From positions 310,001-374,000 of the forward strand of contig NZ_JBELNZ010000004.1 of NCBI RefSeq assembly GCF_040227235.1: a stretch of DNA of 64,000 nucleotides, read 5' to 3'. The notes under the pieces are model-generated. The model was not told the DNA's origin, searched no databases, and saw only the letters and a program-made list of their open reading frames with translations. Made by a program: the position numbers and the translations under genes. The DNA is from Parafrigoribacterium_A soli. GTDB lineage: Bacteria > Actinomycetota > Actinomycetes > Actinomycetales > Microbacteriaceae. This document shows positions 43,807 through 52,402 of the stretch, piece by piece (within the stretch, counting starts at the first letter, position 1; each line of letters opens with the position of its first letter).

Positions 43807-44697
43807 CTACTTGACCGCGCCTGCGGTGATGCCCCTGGTCAGGGTGCGCTGGAAGATGAGGAAGAAGATGAGCGTGGGGATGAGACCGAGCAGCGCCGAG
43901 GCACTGGTCGTCGTCACATCCATGAGCCTGTCGCCCTGCAGCACGGCGATCGCCACCGGCACCGTCTGGTTGTCATTGCTCACCAGGAAGGTCAGTGGAA
44001 TGAGGAACTCGTTCCAGGTCCAGATGAAGAAGAAGATGACGAGCACAGAGAGGGTCGGCCGCGAGATGGGCACGATCACCCGCCACAGAATCTGCCAGCG
44101 ACCGGCGCCGTCGAGCGACGCTGCCTCGAGCAGTTCCTTGGGGAACGTGCCGTACACCGACGACAGTAGGTAGGTACCGAACGCGCTCTGGATGACCGTG
44201 AAGATGATGATCACTGACCACACGTTGTCGTAGAGGCCCACCTGCTTGAACATGTAGTACAGCGGGTAGAGCAGCGCCTCCTGGGGGATCATGTTCGCGA
44301 GCAGGAACAGGATGATGACCCAGGTCCTGCCGCGCACGCGCCCGATTCCGATGGCGAAGGCATTCAGCACCGAGAGCAGCACGGCCGCGATCGCGACGAC
44401 GCTGCTGATGAGGAAGCTGTTCCACAGCTTCTCGGGAAAGTTGACCCTGGTCCAGAAGTTCTCGATGCCGTGGAAGTACAGCTGCGTCGGAAGGGTCAGC
44501 GGTCCGGAACCGGCATAGTCCGCCGGGGACTTGAACGAGTTGATCACGATGATCAGGAACGGCACCGCGATCAGGAAGCCGATCACGATCGCCCCGACGA
44601 GAATGATCCAGTCGGCAACCGTGCGCTTGGTGCGGTGCTTGTGCGGCGCGACCTCGCGCGGCGCGCTCGCGGTTCTGTTGACGGTGGTCGTACTCAT
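43807..44697 (-). CDS. Carbohydrate ABC permease, MalG type (xyloside locus)
   Basis: 296 residues with six membrane helices, a conserved start (ADWIILVGAIVIGFLIAVPFLIIVINSFKS) and the EAA loop ELLEAASLDGAGRWQILWRVIVPISRPTL. The ATG overlaps the stop of the MalF-type gene. It is the second half of the importer channel that feeds the GH31 enzyme. Confidence 0.92.
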   Translation of the reverse strand: MSTTTVNRTASAPREVAPHKHRTKRTVADWIILVGAIVIGFLIAVPFLIIVINSFKSPADYAGSGPLTLPTQLYFHGIENFWTRVNFPEKLWNSFLISSVVAIAAVLLSVLNAFAIGIGRVRGRTWVIILFLLANMIPQEALLYPLYYMFKQVGLYDNVWSVIIIFTVIQSAFGTYLLSSVYGTFPKELLEAASLDGAGRWQILWRVIVPISRPTLSVLVIFFFIWTWNEFLIPLTFLVSNDNQTVPVAIAVLQGDRLMDVTTTSASALLGLIPTLIFFLIFQRTLTRGITAGAVK

Positions 44698-45674
44698 CGA
44701 ACCTCACGCTCCGAACGCTCGACGGCGTTTTGCGCCTTGATGAAGATGATCACGAGCACGACGATCAGCAGGGTGAGGGCGGTCGCGATGGTCGCACCGT
44801 AGCCCACCTGCTGGTTCTGGAAGAACTCGCTGTACGAGTAGTAGCTCGGCACGATGGTCGAGGTGCCCGGGCCGCCTCGAGTGAGGATGTAGATGGGCGC
44901 GAACACCTTGAGCGCGGCGATCGTGCAGGTGAGCGCGACCACGAAGATCTCGGGGCGGATGATGTTGACCGTGATTGCGCGGAACCTCTGGAACCAGCCG
45001 GCGCCATCCAGTTCCGCGGCCTCGTAGAGCTCCGGATCGACACGCTGCAGCGCCGCCATGAAGATGACGACGGGGTAGCCGAGCTGCACCCAGACCATCA
45101 CGAACATGATGCTGATCAGCGCCGTGTCAGGGCTGCCGAGCCAGTTGTGCTGCAGGCCGCCGAGCCCGAACGCCTTCAGCACGATGTTGAGCGCGCCGTT
45201 CTCGGGCCTGAGGATCCAGCCGATCACGATGGCCGCGACAGCGACGGGGAGGATCTGCGGCAGGTAGTAGGTCGCGCGCAGGAAGCTTGCCAGGCGCCCG
45301 CCGAACTTCTTGCCCACCAGGTCGAACAGCATGGCGGCCAACAGCAGACCGAGCAGCGTCGGCACGATGACCATGGCCACGATCATCCAGATGCTGTTGA
45401 GGAAGGACGTCCAGAACTTCGAATCCTGGAACAGGTCCGTCCAGTTCTCGAGGCCGATGAAGACGGGTGGCAGGATGCCGCGCCACGACGTGAAGCTGAG
45501 GTAAATGTTCCACACCAGCGGGATCAGGATGATGATCGCGAACAGCACGAAGCCCGGAATCAAGTACAGCCAGAATCCCCCGTTGCCGCGGCCTCGTCCG
45601 CTGTGGGGCAGGAGGGATTCATCCGCGTGCCTCTTTCTGACACGTTCGGGTCGCACGAACGGCACGGTTGCCAC
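44694..45674 (-). CDS. Carbohydrate ABC permease, MalF type (xyloside locus)
   Basis: 326 residues from a GTG at 45674; the N-terminal 25 residues are basic and cytoplasmic. Six helices follow, with the EAA loop ELYEAAELDGAGWFQRFRAITVNIIRPEI. It pairs with the MalG-type subunit. No ATPase is encoded in the locus, so a shared MsmK-type ATPase elsewhere is presumably used. Confidence 0.92.
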   Translation of the reverse strand: MATVPFVRPERVRKRHADESLLPHSGRGRGNGGFWLYLIPGFVLFAIIILIPLVWNIYLSFTSWRGILPPVFIGLENWTDLFQDSKFWTSFLNSIWMIVAMVIVPTLLGLLLAAMLFDLVGKKFGGRLASFLRATYYLPQILPVAVAAIVIGWILRPENGALNIVLKAFGLGGLQHNWLGSPDTALISIMFVMVWVQLGYPVVIFMAALQRVDPELYEAAELDGAGWFQRFRAITVNIIRPEIFVVALTCTIAALKVFAPIYILTRGGPGTSTIVPSYYSYSEFFQNQQVGYGATIATALTLLIVVLVIIFIKAQNAVERSEREVR

Positions 45675-45743
45675 TGCTGCTCCTCAGATCGTCGAATGAT
45701 GAACCGATGCCGGGGCGGCTTGCGCGCCGCCCCGGCCCGGGAA

Positions 45744-47069
45744 TTACCTGGTGATGTCGTCGACGCCCGACTGGTACTCGCCGCCCAGTTCGGAGAGAAC
45801 CGCCTTGGTCGACTTGGTGCCGTTGACGAGCTCCTGCAGACCTGCGTTCAGCTGGTCGTAGAAGGTCGGCGTGGGCCAGTCGGGGTAGAAACCGATGCCG
45901 TCCTGCCCGGTGAGCGTGTTGAAGTTGTCGATCAACTCCTTGCTCTTCGGGTCGGTGATGGCGGAGGCGTCGGCCGCGACGGGGATGCCGCCGCTGTTAC
46001 CCATGAGGTTCTGGATCTTCTTGCTCATCGTGATGTCGATGAACTTGTAGGCCAGGTCCTTGTTCTTCGACTTGGTCGGAACGACCCAGATGTTGCCCGA
46101 GGAACCCGGAGCCATCTTCGAACCGGGGAAGAGGAACGTGCCCCAGTCGAAGCTCGTTGCCTGGGTGGTGAAGCGGTTGTACCACCAGCTGCCCGAGTAG
46201 AAGATCGGGTACTTGCCGCTGATCCAGCTTGTGCCGGCGTCCTCTGCCTTCAGGCCCGCGGCATCCTTGCTGATGTAGCCCTTGTCCACCCAGTCCTTGA
46301 TGGTGTTGGCGGCGAAGGTGACCTCGGGGCCGGTCCAGTCCACCTTGCCCTTGTAGAGCTGGTAGTCATCCACCCACGAGCGGTTGGCCTTGCTCAGCGC
46401 GAGCTGGTAAAACAGCTGGCCAAGCGGGTACTCCGCGGCCGACTCGGCCAGAGGGGTGACGCCGTTGTCCTTGAAGGTCTTGAGCGCGGCCTCGAACTCG
46501 GAGAAGGTCTTCGGCACCTCGATGTTGTACTTCTTGAACATGTCCTTGTTGTAGTAGACCTCGACGTACTCACCGTAGTTCGGGATGCCGTACCAATTGC
46601 CCGAGCCCATCACGCCCTTGGCGTCGTAGCGAGCGGTGGTCTGCAGCGAGGGGGCGAGCTTCTTGTCCCAGTTGTAGGCCTTTACCGCGGCGTTCATGTT
46701 GCTCAGCAGGCCCTGGCTCGAGAGCAGGCCGGCCGTGGCGTTGCCTTTGTTGTATTCGAGGATGTCTGGGGCGGCGTTCGAGTTGAGCACCTGGCTCGCG
46801 GTCGAGCGGATCTGCTCGAACGACTTCGCCTCGTACTTGACCTTGGCGCCGGTTTCGCTCTCGAACTCCTTGATGGCCTCGTTCCAGGCGATTCCCATCG
46901 CGCTCGTCGGGTCTTCGTAGTCCCACAGCGTGAGCGTCTTGCCCTTGCCGTCGGGATTCGTGTTGACCTTGCCCGAATCGGCCGTCGAACCGCTGCCGCC
47001 GGAACATCCGGCAAGTAACATCGCGCCGGTGACCAGTATGGCCGCGGCTGCGAGCTGCCTCTTTCGCAT
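45744..47069 (-). CDS. Sugar-binding lipoprotein of ABC transporter (xyloside locus)
   Basis: 441 residues from the ATG at 47069, which follows AAGGAGGT by six bases; an open frame to 47120 is not used. The signal peptide ends in a lipobox with Cys22 (MLLAGC). The body is family-1 sugar-binding (TLTLWDYEDPTSAMGIAWNEAIKEFESETGAKVKYE, YNKDMFKKYNIEVPKTFSEFEAALKTFKDNGVTPLA). It is the first gene of the GH31 transport operon. Confidence 0.93.
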   Translation of the reverse strand: MRKRQLAAAAILVTGAMLLAGCSGGSGSTADSGKVNTNPDGKGKTLTLWDYEDPTSAMGIAWNEAIKEFESETGAKVKYEAKSFEQIRSTASQVLNSNAAPDILEYNKGNATAGLLSSQGLLSNMNAAVKAYNWDKKLAPSLQTTARYDAKGVMGSGNWYGIPNYGEYVEVYYNKDMFKKYNIEVPKTFSEFEAALKTFKDNGVTPLAESAAEYPLGQLFYQLALSKANRSWVDDYQLYKGKVDWTGPEVTFAANTIKDWVDKGYISKDAAGLKAEDAGTSWISGKYPIFYSGSWWYNRFTTQATSFDWGTFLFPGSKMAPGSSGNIWVVPTKSKNKDLAYKFIDITMSKKIQNLMGNSGGIPVAADASAITDPKSKELIDNFNTLTGQDGIGFYPDWPTPTFYDQLNAGLQELVNGTKSTKAVLSELGGEYQSGVDDITR

Positions 47070-47170
47070 TCTGTACCTCCTTGTAAAGAGGAGCGCCGCC
47101 TCTGCAGGCCTGGCAGCCACTCCGGTGCCGTGCTGATCGAGCCCGCGACTACACCGGGTTCTACAGCAAT

Positions 47171-47198
47171 GTTTCCGGTAACATTACCGGTAACATCA
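47171..47198. promoter_or_regulatory. Paired LacI-type operators upstream of the xyloside operon
   Basis: ATGTTTCCGGTAACAT (47171-47186; one mismatched pair) overlaps a second dyad centred 12 bp away whose core TTACCGGTAA (47186-47195) is perfect. They lie about 100 bp upstream of the SBP gene. The central CG and inverted halves are typical of LacI-family sites, most likely for the repressor at 40313. Confidence 0.65.
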
Positions 47199-47274
47199 CG
47201 GCATAAACAAGGATTTTGTTGCCGAGAACCGCAAATTGGTTTACGCCCGCTGGCCCGCGGGAGTGTCGGCAGGC

Positions 47275-47814
47275 TCAGCCGAGCTCGGCAGACAGCCTCT
47301 CGATCAGGATTTCCCAAATCCTGTCCACGTCGACGGCCGCCTCGTAGCGGCCGGCCAGCTCGAGCGTGAGCAGGCCGTGGGCCCAGGCCCAGAAACTGGT
47401 GGCCACAGAAGGGTCGTCGAAGAGGCTGCGGTAGGTCTCGCCCCGGGCCATGTATGCCTCGGCAGACAGCGTCGGCGGCAGCGGTCGCTCGTGCATGAGC
47501 CGATACAACTGCGGATGCCGATGGCCGAAGTCGCGATACGCGCGCACCAGCATTTCCACGATCATCCTTCGCGTCGGGGCCGGACCCAGCGCGGACATGG
47601 CGCGCGCGGTGGTGTCGCCCTGCATCCGAAACCCGATCTCGATGAGTCGCGCCTCGATGTCTGCCTTGCCGTCGAACTGCTTGTACAGCGACGGCGGCTT
47701 CACGCCCGCGGCTCGTGCCACCTCGACGATGCTGAACGCCTCGAGTCCGTTGCGTTCGAGAACGCCGAGGGCCAACTCCAGCACCTCGTCGCTCCGCACC
47801 GAACGCGGACTCAT
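47275..47814 (-). CDS. TetR-family transcriptional regulator
   Basis: 179 residues from the ATG at 47814, which overlaps the stop of the saccharopine-dehydrogenase-like gene. The N-terminal HTH reads LGVLERNGLEAFSIVEVARAAGVKPPSLYKQFDGKADI. The C-terminal ligand domain (YRDFGHRHPQLYRLMHERPLP...) is of the TetR_C_33/WHG type. It probably regulates its own two-gene operon; the ligand is unknown. Confidence 0.9.
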   Translation of the reverse strand: MSPRSVRSDEVLELALGVLERNGLEAFSIVEVARAAGVKPPSLYKQFDGKADIEARLIEIGFRMQGDTTARAMSALGPAPTRRMIVEMLVRAYRDFGHRHPQLYRLMHERPLPPTLSAEAYMARGETYRSLFDDPSVATSFWAWAHGLLTLELAGRYEAAVDVDRIWEILIERLSAELG

Positions 47815-49088
47815 GGCTGCAGCGCCCTCTCTTCCATCCCCCACGGTTGCCCGTATCCGCCGTCGCTCTGTGGCCGGGCCATGAGTTCGAGGTACAGGTC
47901 GGCGGGGAAGGCCTCTGGTCCCAGCACCCCTCGCCCGTTCCACTCCCCCGTCGAGAGAAGTTCCATCGCGATCACCGGGTTCAGAGCCGTCTGCCACACC
48001 ACGCACTGGCATTCGTACTCGGCCATCGTCCACTCGTTGTCGCTCACGTGGTACAGGTAGGTCTCGCGCCGCTCACCATCGGTGCCGACGCCCGTCACGA
48101 GCACGCCCGCGCAGGTCTTGCCCGTCATCCGCGGGCCGATGGTGGCCGGATCCGGCAGGCCCGCGGCTACCACATCGCGTGGCGCGACGTCGACCGGGCC
48201 GGACGCGGAACGCACTCGCACCGGGTCCGTCTTGTCGAGTCCCAGCTGGTGCAGCGTCTTGAGGATGCCGATGAACTCGTTGCCGAGCCCGTACTTGAAG
48301 GTGACGCGCTTCGCGTCCACCCAGCGCGGCATCAGCATCACCTCCTCGTGTTCCACGTTCACGCATTCGACCGCGCCGATGCCCTCGGGAAACTCGAACA
48401 CCTCCGGCTCGCTGAACGGCTCGGTCGTGTACCAGCCGCGATCCCTCTCCCAGATCACGGGCGGGTTCAGGCACTCCTCGATCGTCGTCCAGATACTGAA
48501 GGATGGCGCGAAGATCTCGTTGCCGGCCTCGTCGCGCACCACGAGGTTCGCCCCGTCACGCACAGCAAGCTCGTCGATCTCGCTGAACAGGTGGTCGGCG
48601 GCGAAGCGCGCGAACACGTCGCTGAGGCCCGGCTCGACACCGATGCCGACGAGCGCGAGCAGGCCGGCCGTCTCCCAGTCCGGCGCCTGCGCAAACTGGT
48701 CGTCGCCGAGCTTCACACCGGTCTGGGCGTGCGGGTCGGTCGGATGCGGCTCCGACAGGCTCATGGCCATGTCGAGGTAGTTCGCGCCCGCGGCGAGCGC
48801 ACCCGCGAAGATCGTCGGCACGAACTTCGGTTCAACGGCGTTCATGACGTGGGTGGCACCGTGCTCGAGCGCGACGGATGCGACGCTATCCGGATCTGAG
48901 GCGTCGATCTGCGCCGCGACGAAGCGCCCGTTCTGCGGCCCGTGCTTGGCTTCGATCCAGGCGATCGTGCGCTCGGCACGCAATTCGTCGTAGTCGCTCA
49001 CGACCATGACGTCGAAGAAATCGCGCCTCGCGGCGATCTTCGCGATCGCGTCGCCGACGCCACCGGCCCCGATCAGGAGAATTCTCAT
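47811..49088 (-). CDS. Saccharopine dehydrogenase-like NAD(P) oxidoreductase
   Basis: 425 residues with the Rossmann start MRILLIGAGGVGDAIAKIAARRDFF, the ATHVMNAVEPKFVPTIFAGALAAGANYLDMAM segment of saccharopine dehydrogenase / carboxynorspermidine synthase relatives, and the C-terminal catalytic-domain region. It could act in lysine catabolism or polyamine synthesis; neither can be decided here. It lies between two sugar loci and is coupled to a TetR regulator. A TACCGGTA dyad overlaps its 5' leader, and no ribosome binding site is visible. Confidence 0.82.
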   Translation of the reverse strand: MRILLIGAGGVGDAIAKIAARRDFFDVMVVSDYDELRAERTIAWIEAKHGPQNGRFVAAQIDASDPDSVASVALEHGATHVMNAVEPKFVPTIFAGALAAGANYLDMAMSLSEPHPTDPHAQTGVKLGDDQFAQAPDWETAGLLALVGIGVEPGLSDVFARFAADHLFSEIDELAVRDGANLVVRDEAGNEIFAPSFSIWTTIEECLNPPVIWERDRGWYTTEPFSEPEVFEFPEGIGAVECVNVEHEEVMLMPRWVDAKRVTFKYGLGNEFIGILKTLHQLGLDKTDPVRVRSASGPVDVAPRDVVAAGLPDPATIGPRMTGKTCAGVLVTGVGTDGERRETYLYHVSDNEWTMAEYECQCVVWQTALNPVIAMELLSTGEWNGRGVLGPEAFPADLYLELMARPQSDGGYGQPWGMEERALQP

Positions 49089-49097
49089 GGGGAAACG

Positions 49098-49107
49098 TTA
49101 CCGGTAG
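49098..49107. promoter_or_regulatory. TTACCGGTAG dyad upstream of the saccharopine-dehydrogenase-like gene
   Basis: The 8-bp core TACCGGTA is perfect and matches the xyloside operators. It is ten bases before the start codon and overlaps a possible minus-10 box (TAACGT on the minus strand). Confidence 0.35.
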
Positions 49108-49132
49108 ACCGCGCCGCAGCGCCCAGCCGAGC

Positions 49133-49810
49133 TCAGGAGGTCGGGGCGGGCCGTTCGCTCCGCAGTCTGCTCGCCAGCGGAGCCCACACGATCACGGCGA
49201 CCGCCGCACCGAGCAGCAGGCCGCCGAGGGTGTCGGTGAGCCAGTGCACGCCGAGGTAGGTGCGGCTCAGCATCATGAGCACCGTGTAGACCACTCCGGC
49301 GATCCAGACCCAGGTGCGCCAGAAGATCAGGATGAACACGGCGGCCATCGTCGCGGCATTTGCCACGTGCCCCGAGGGGAACGAGCCGGCATCGGATGCC
49401 ACCAGCTGGTCGATGGGCCTCGCCCGCCCCATCAGGTCCTTGAGCAGTTGCACGAGCCCGACGCTGGCACCGGTCGCCACGGCGAAGAACAGCGCCGACC
49501 AGAAGCGCCGCAGCAGACAAAGGATCGCGATGATCGCGATGGGCACGACGAACGTGGCGAACCATCCGCCGCCGAGAAAGTTCATCGCGAGCGCGGGCGC
49601 CTGCCAGAATGGGCTGCGGTGCTCGACGATCTCGTCCATCCACTCGGTGTCGATCTCGGTCGCGCCGGCGCGGGCCATGATGAGGAGGCCGCCGCCCACC
49701 ACGAGAGCGACCGCGGCCAGGCCGCTGACAATCGGCCAGAACCGCGAAACGCGTCGTGTCGTCTGCGCGGAGGGACCGGCCTTGGCGGCGTCGTGGGGTT
49801 CTTCGGACAT
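49133..49810 (-). CDS. PAP2-family membrane phosphatase
   Basis: 225 residues from the ATG at 49810 with about five or six membrane helices. The three-part acid-phosphatase motif is complete: KDLMGRARP, FPSGH and SRTYLGVHWLTD. It probably dephosphorylates a lipid such as phosphatidic acid or undecaprenyl diphosphate. It follows the GH43 gene by 44 bp but has no obvious functional link to it. Confidence 0.9.
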   Translation of the reverse strand: MSEEPHDAAKAGPSAQTTRRVSRFWPIVSGLAAVALVVGGGLLIMARAGATEIDTEWMDEIVEHRSPFWQAPALAMNFLGGGWFATFVVPIAIIAILCLLRRFWSALFFAVATGASVGLVQLLKDLMGRARPIDQLVASDAGSFPSGHVANAATMAAVFILIFWRTWVWIAGVVYTVLMMLSRTYLGVHWLTDTLGGLLLGAAVAVIVWAPLASRLRSERPAPTS

Positions 49811-49854
49811 CCATCCACGGTAGCCACCGCGCCTAGGTGTTCGCCGAGGGCGCG

Positions 49855-50850
49855 TCAGCGCAGGACCGGCCAGCCTTCGGCGTCCCAGCTGAGCTTCTCG
49901 ATCGCCAGGGTCGGTGCGCCGCCGTTGTTCGCGTCGTAGTAGTGCCAGGCCAGGTAGCCGCGGGAGTATGACTCGCCGCCTGGGCCGATGCGCGTGCCCT
50001 TCGACTTGAGCAACGAGGTTCCGCCGTTCTGCAGCATGGGCACCCCTGCTCGATCGACATAGGGCCCGGTCGCCTTCTTCGATCGGCCGACAGCCATGTT
50101 GTAGGTGCTTCCGAGGCCCTTGCAGCAGAAGTCCCGGGAGACGATGAGAAAGTACTCGCCGGCGTGCGGCACGACGGTGGCGCCCTCGATCGCGTTCGGC
50201 GGGGCACCCCGGTCGGCCAGGCGCAGTGGCACGTCGTGGTCGGCCCTCAGCCCGCTCGGCCAGTCGAGCTTCACCATGCGGATGCCGCTCCAGAAGGACC
50301 CGAACGCCATCCAGGGGGTACCGGCGGCATCCTCGACGATCGCCGGGTCGATGGCGTTGAAGTCGTCGCTCTTCTCGGAGCCGATCACCTCGCCGCGGTC
50401 GACCCACTTGTAGTGGGCGGAGTGCTTGTCGAGCGTGGTGTTCGTCGCGAGCGCGATGGCCGAGCGGTTGGAGCCGAAGGTCGATGCCGCGTAGTAGAGG
50501 TACCAGAGGCCGTCGTGCTGATAGAGCTCCGGTGCCCAGAGGTTGCCGACGCCGGGCACGGCCTTCTCAAGCCAGGCCGGCTTGGTCTTCCACACCGTTC
50601 CGACGAAACTCCAGGACCTGCCGTCCTCGGAGGTTCTGACCTGAATGTTGCCGTCGCCCACGACGGGGTCGCCGGTCGAGAACACGAACCACGGATGCCC
50701 GGAATCCCCGGCAACGATCGCCGGGTCGTGCGTTCCAAGGTCTCCACTCAGCGCCAGGGGGCCGCCTGGCTGGGAGCATCCGGAAAGGCCAGCGAGGATG
50801 GCCACCGAGGCGACGATCCCGGCAATCCGTGCCGCCATCGCGTGACGCAT
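49855..50850 (-). CDS. GH43 arabinan endo-1,5-alpha-L-arabinosidase, lipoprotein
   Basis: 331 residues from the ATG at 50850, which shares one base with the abfA stop (TGATG). The signal peptide ends in lipobox LSGC, so the enzyme is membrane-anchored outside. The GH43 residues are visible: the base Asp in THDPAIV, the second Asp in FNAIDPAIVED, the acid Glu in PNAIEGATVVPH, and NLWAPELYQHDGLWYLYYAAS. It would cut arabinan outside the cell to oligomers taken up by the adjacent transporter. Confidence 0.9.
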   Translation of the reverse strand: MRHAMAARIAGIVASVAILAGLSGCSQPGGPLALSGDLGTHDPAIVAGDSGHPWFVFSTGDPVVGDGNIQVRTSEDGRSWSFVGTVWKTKPAWLEKAVPGVGNLWAPELYQHDGLWYLYYAASTFGSNRSAIALATNTTLDKHSAHYKWVDRGEVIGSEKSDDFNAIDPAIVEDAAGTPWMAFGSFWSGIRMVKLDWPSGLRADHDVPLRLADRGAPPNAIEGATVVPHAGEYFLIVSRDFCCKGLGSTYNMAVGRSKKATGPYVDRAGVPMLQNGGTSLLKSKGTRIGPGGESYSRGYLAWHYYDANNGGAPTLAIEKLSWDAEGWPVLR

Positions 50851-52361
50851 CAGCCGAGCGAGAGTGCCGTCCACGACACGGGCGGCAGGGTGACCGTGAG
50901 CGTTCCGCCCTCGATCACCGCGCTGTCGTTCGCCGTGAGCCCGACGCGTTCCTGCGCATCAAGCGTGTTCTTGGCGTAGACGTCCTCGTCACTCAGGGTC
51001 TGCGCGTCGAGCACGCGAACGCCCGCGAGAGCCTGGATGTCGATCGTCACCGTGGTCTCCTGCGACTGGTCGCGATTGACGAGGAAGACGGCGGTGCGGC
51101 CGGTCTCCTCATCGAGCGTGGCCACCGCATCCACGAGAGCGACCTCACCATAGGCCTCGGTCGAGTAGCTTTCCGAGTCGAGCTTCACCTCGAGGGCAAC
51201 CCCCCTGGCGAGCTGCGAGGTGAGTGCGAACGGGAAGAAGGTGGTCTGTCGCCAGCTGTCACCGCCCGGCTCCGTCATGATCGGGGCGATCACGTTGACG
51301 AGCTGCGCGAGGGATGCCGAGGTCACCCGATCGGCATGCTTCAGCAGCGAGATGAGCAGGCTGCCCACCACCACCGCGTCGGCAACCGAATAAGCGTCCT
51401 CCAGGAGGCGCGGCGCAACCGGCCAGTTGTCGAGACCATCGATCTTGTCGACGTCGTGGTAGCGGTCGATATACCAGACGTTCCACTCGTCGAACGAGAT
51501 GTTGATGGTCTTGTCGCTGCCGCGCACGGCCTTCACGTGGTCAGCGGTCACCACCACGGACTCGATGAAGCGATCCATATCGACGGCGGAGGCGAGAAAG
51601 CTGCCGAGGTCGCCGTCCTTCTCCTCGTAATAGGCGTGACAGGAGATGTAGTCGACATCGTCGTAAGTGTGGCTGAGCACGACGCGCTCCCACTCGCCGA
51701 AGGTCGGCATGTGCGCGCCGGACGAGCCACAGACGACGAGTTCGAGGGAGGGGTCGAGCTGCCGCATCGCCTTCGCCGCTTGCGACGCGATCTTGCCGTA
51801 GTCATCCGCCGAGCGGTGGCCGAGCTGCCACGGGCCGTCCATCTCGTTGCCGAGACACCACATCTTCACCCCGAAGGCATCCGTCTTGCCGTTGGCGACG
51901 CGCTGGTCGGACAGCGCCGTGCCCGAGCGGATGTTGGAGTATTCGAGCAGGTCGAGTGCCTCGAGCGTGCCCCGGGTTCCGAGATTCACGGCGAGCATCA
52001 GTTCGCTGCCCACCTTGTCGAGCCAGGAGGAGAACTCGTGCAAGCCCACCTCGTTGGTCTCGGTCGAGTGCCACGCGAGGTCGAGCCTGCGCGGGCGCTC
52101 GGCGCGAGGACCTACGCTGTCTTCCCAGCGGAAGCCCGAGACGAAGTTGCCGCCCGGGTAGCGGATGGTCGAGACGCCGAGCTCCCTGACCAGCTCGATG
52201 ACATCTTCGCGAAAGCCCTCGGCATCCGCGGTCGGGTGCCCCGGCTCGTAGATGCCGTCGTAGACGCAGCGTCCCAGGTGCTCGACGAAGGAGCCGAAAA
52301 GCCTCCGGTTGACTTCGCCGACCCTGAAGTGCGGGTCGATGGTGAGGTGCGCGAGCGACAT
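50850..52361 (-). CDS. abfA: GH51 alpha-L-arabinofuranosidase
   Basis: 503 residues from the ATG at 52361; an in-frame ATG 14 codons upstream adds a non-conserved segment. Acid/base Glu173 lies in CLGNEMDGPW and nucleophile Glu292 in ISFDEWNVWY, the expected GH51 positions. It has no signal peptide, so it releases arabinose inside the cell from imported oligomers. It lies between the permease genes and the GH43 gene in one operon. Confidence 0.95.
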   Translation of the reverse strand: MSLAHLTIDPHFRVGEVNRRLFGSFVEHLGRCVYDGIYEPGHPTADAEGFREDVIELVRELGVSTIRYPGGNFVSGFRWEDSVGPRAERPRRLDLAWHSTETNEVGLHEFSSWLDKVGSELMLAVNLGTRGTLEALDLLEYSNIRSGTALSDQRVANGKTDAFGVKMWCLGNEMDGPWQLGHRSADDYGKIASQAAKAMRQLDPSLELVVCGSSGAHMPTFGEWERVVLSHTYDDVDYISCHAYYEEKDGDLGSFLASAVDMDRFIESVVVTADHVKAVRGSDKTINISFDEWNVWYIDRYHDVDKIDGLDNWPVAPRLLEDAYSVADAVVVGSLLISLLKHADRVTSASLAQLVNVIAPIMTEPGGDSWRQTTFFPFALTSQLARGVALEVKLDSESYSTEAYGEVALVDAVATLDEETGRTAVFLVNRDQSQETTVTIDIQALAGVRVLDAQTLSDEDVYAKNTLDAQERVGLTANDSAVIEGGTLTVTLPPVSWTALSLG

Positions 52362-52402
52362 GTGCTTCTTTCGAGTTGAGGTGACGGTGGAGAAAGGCGG
52401 CA

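Noticed and set aside
41742..43814. 690-codon plus-strand frame opposite the GH31 gene
   Set aside because: It is a codon-mirrored shadow; the GH31 gene has both catalytic Asp residues at the family spacing.
44730..47018. 762-codon plus-strand frame spanning the permease and SBP genes
   Set aside because: It crosses three genuine genes on the other strand and has no recognisable domain or ribosome binding site.
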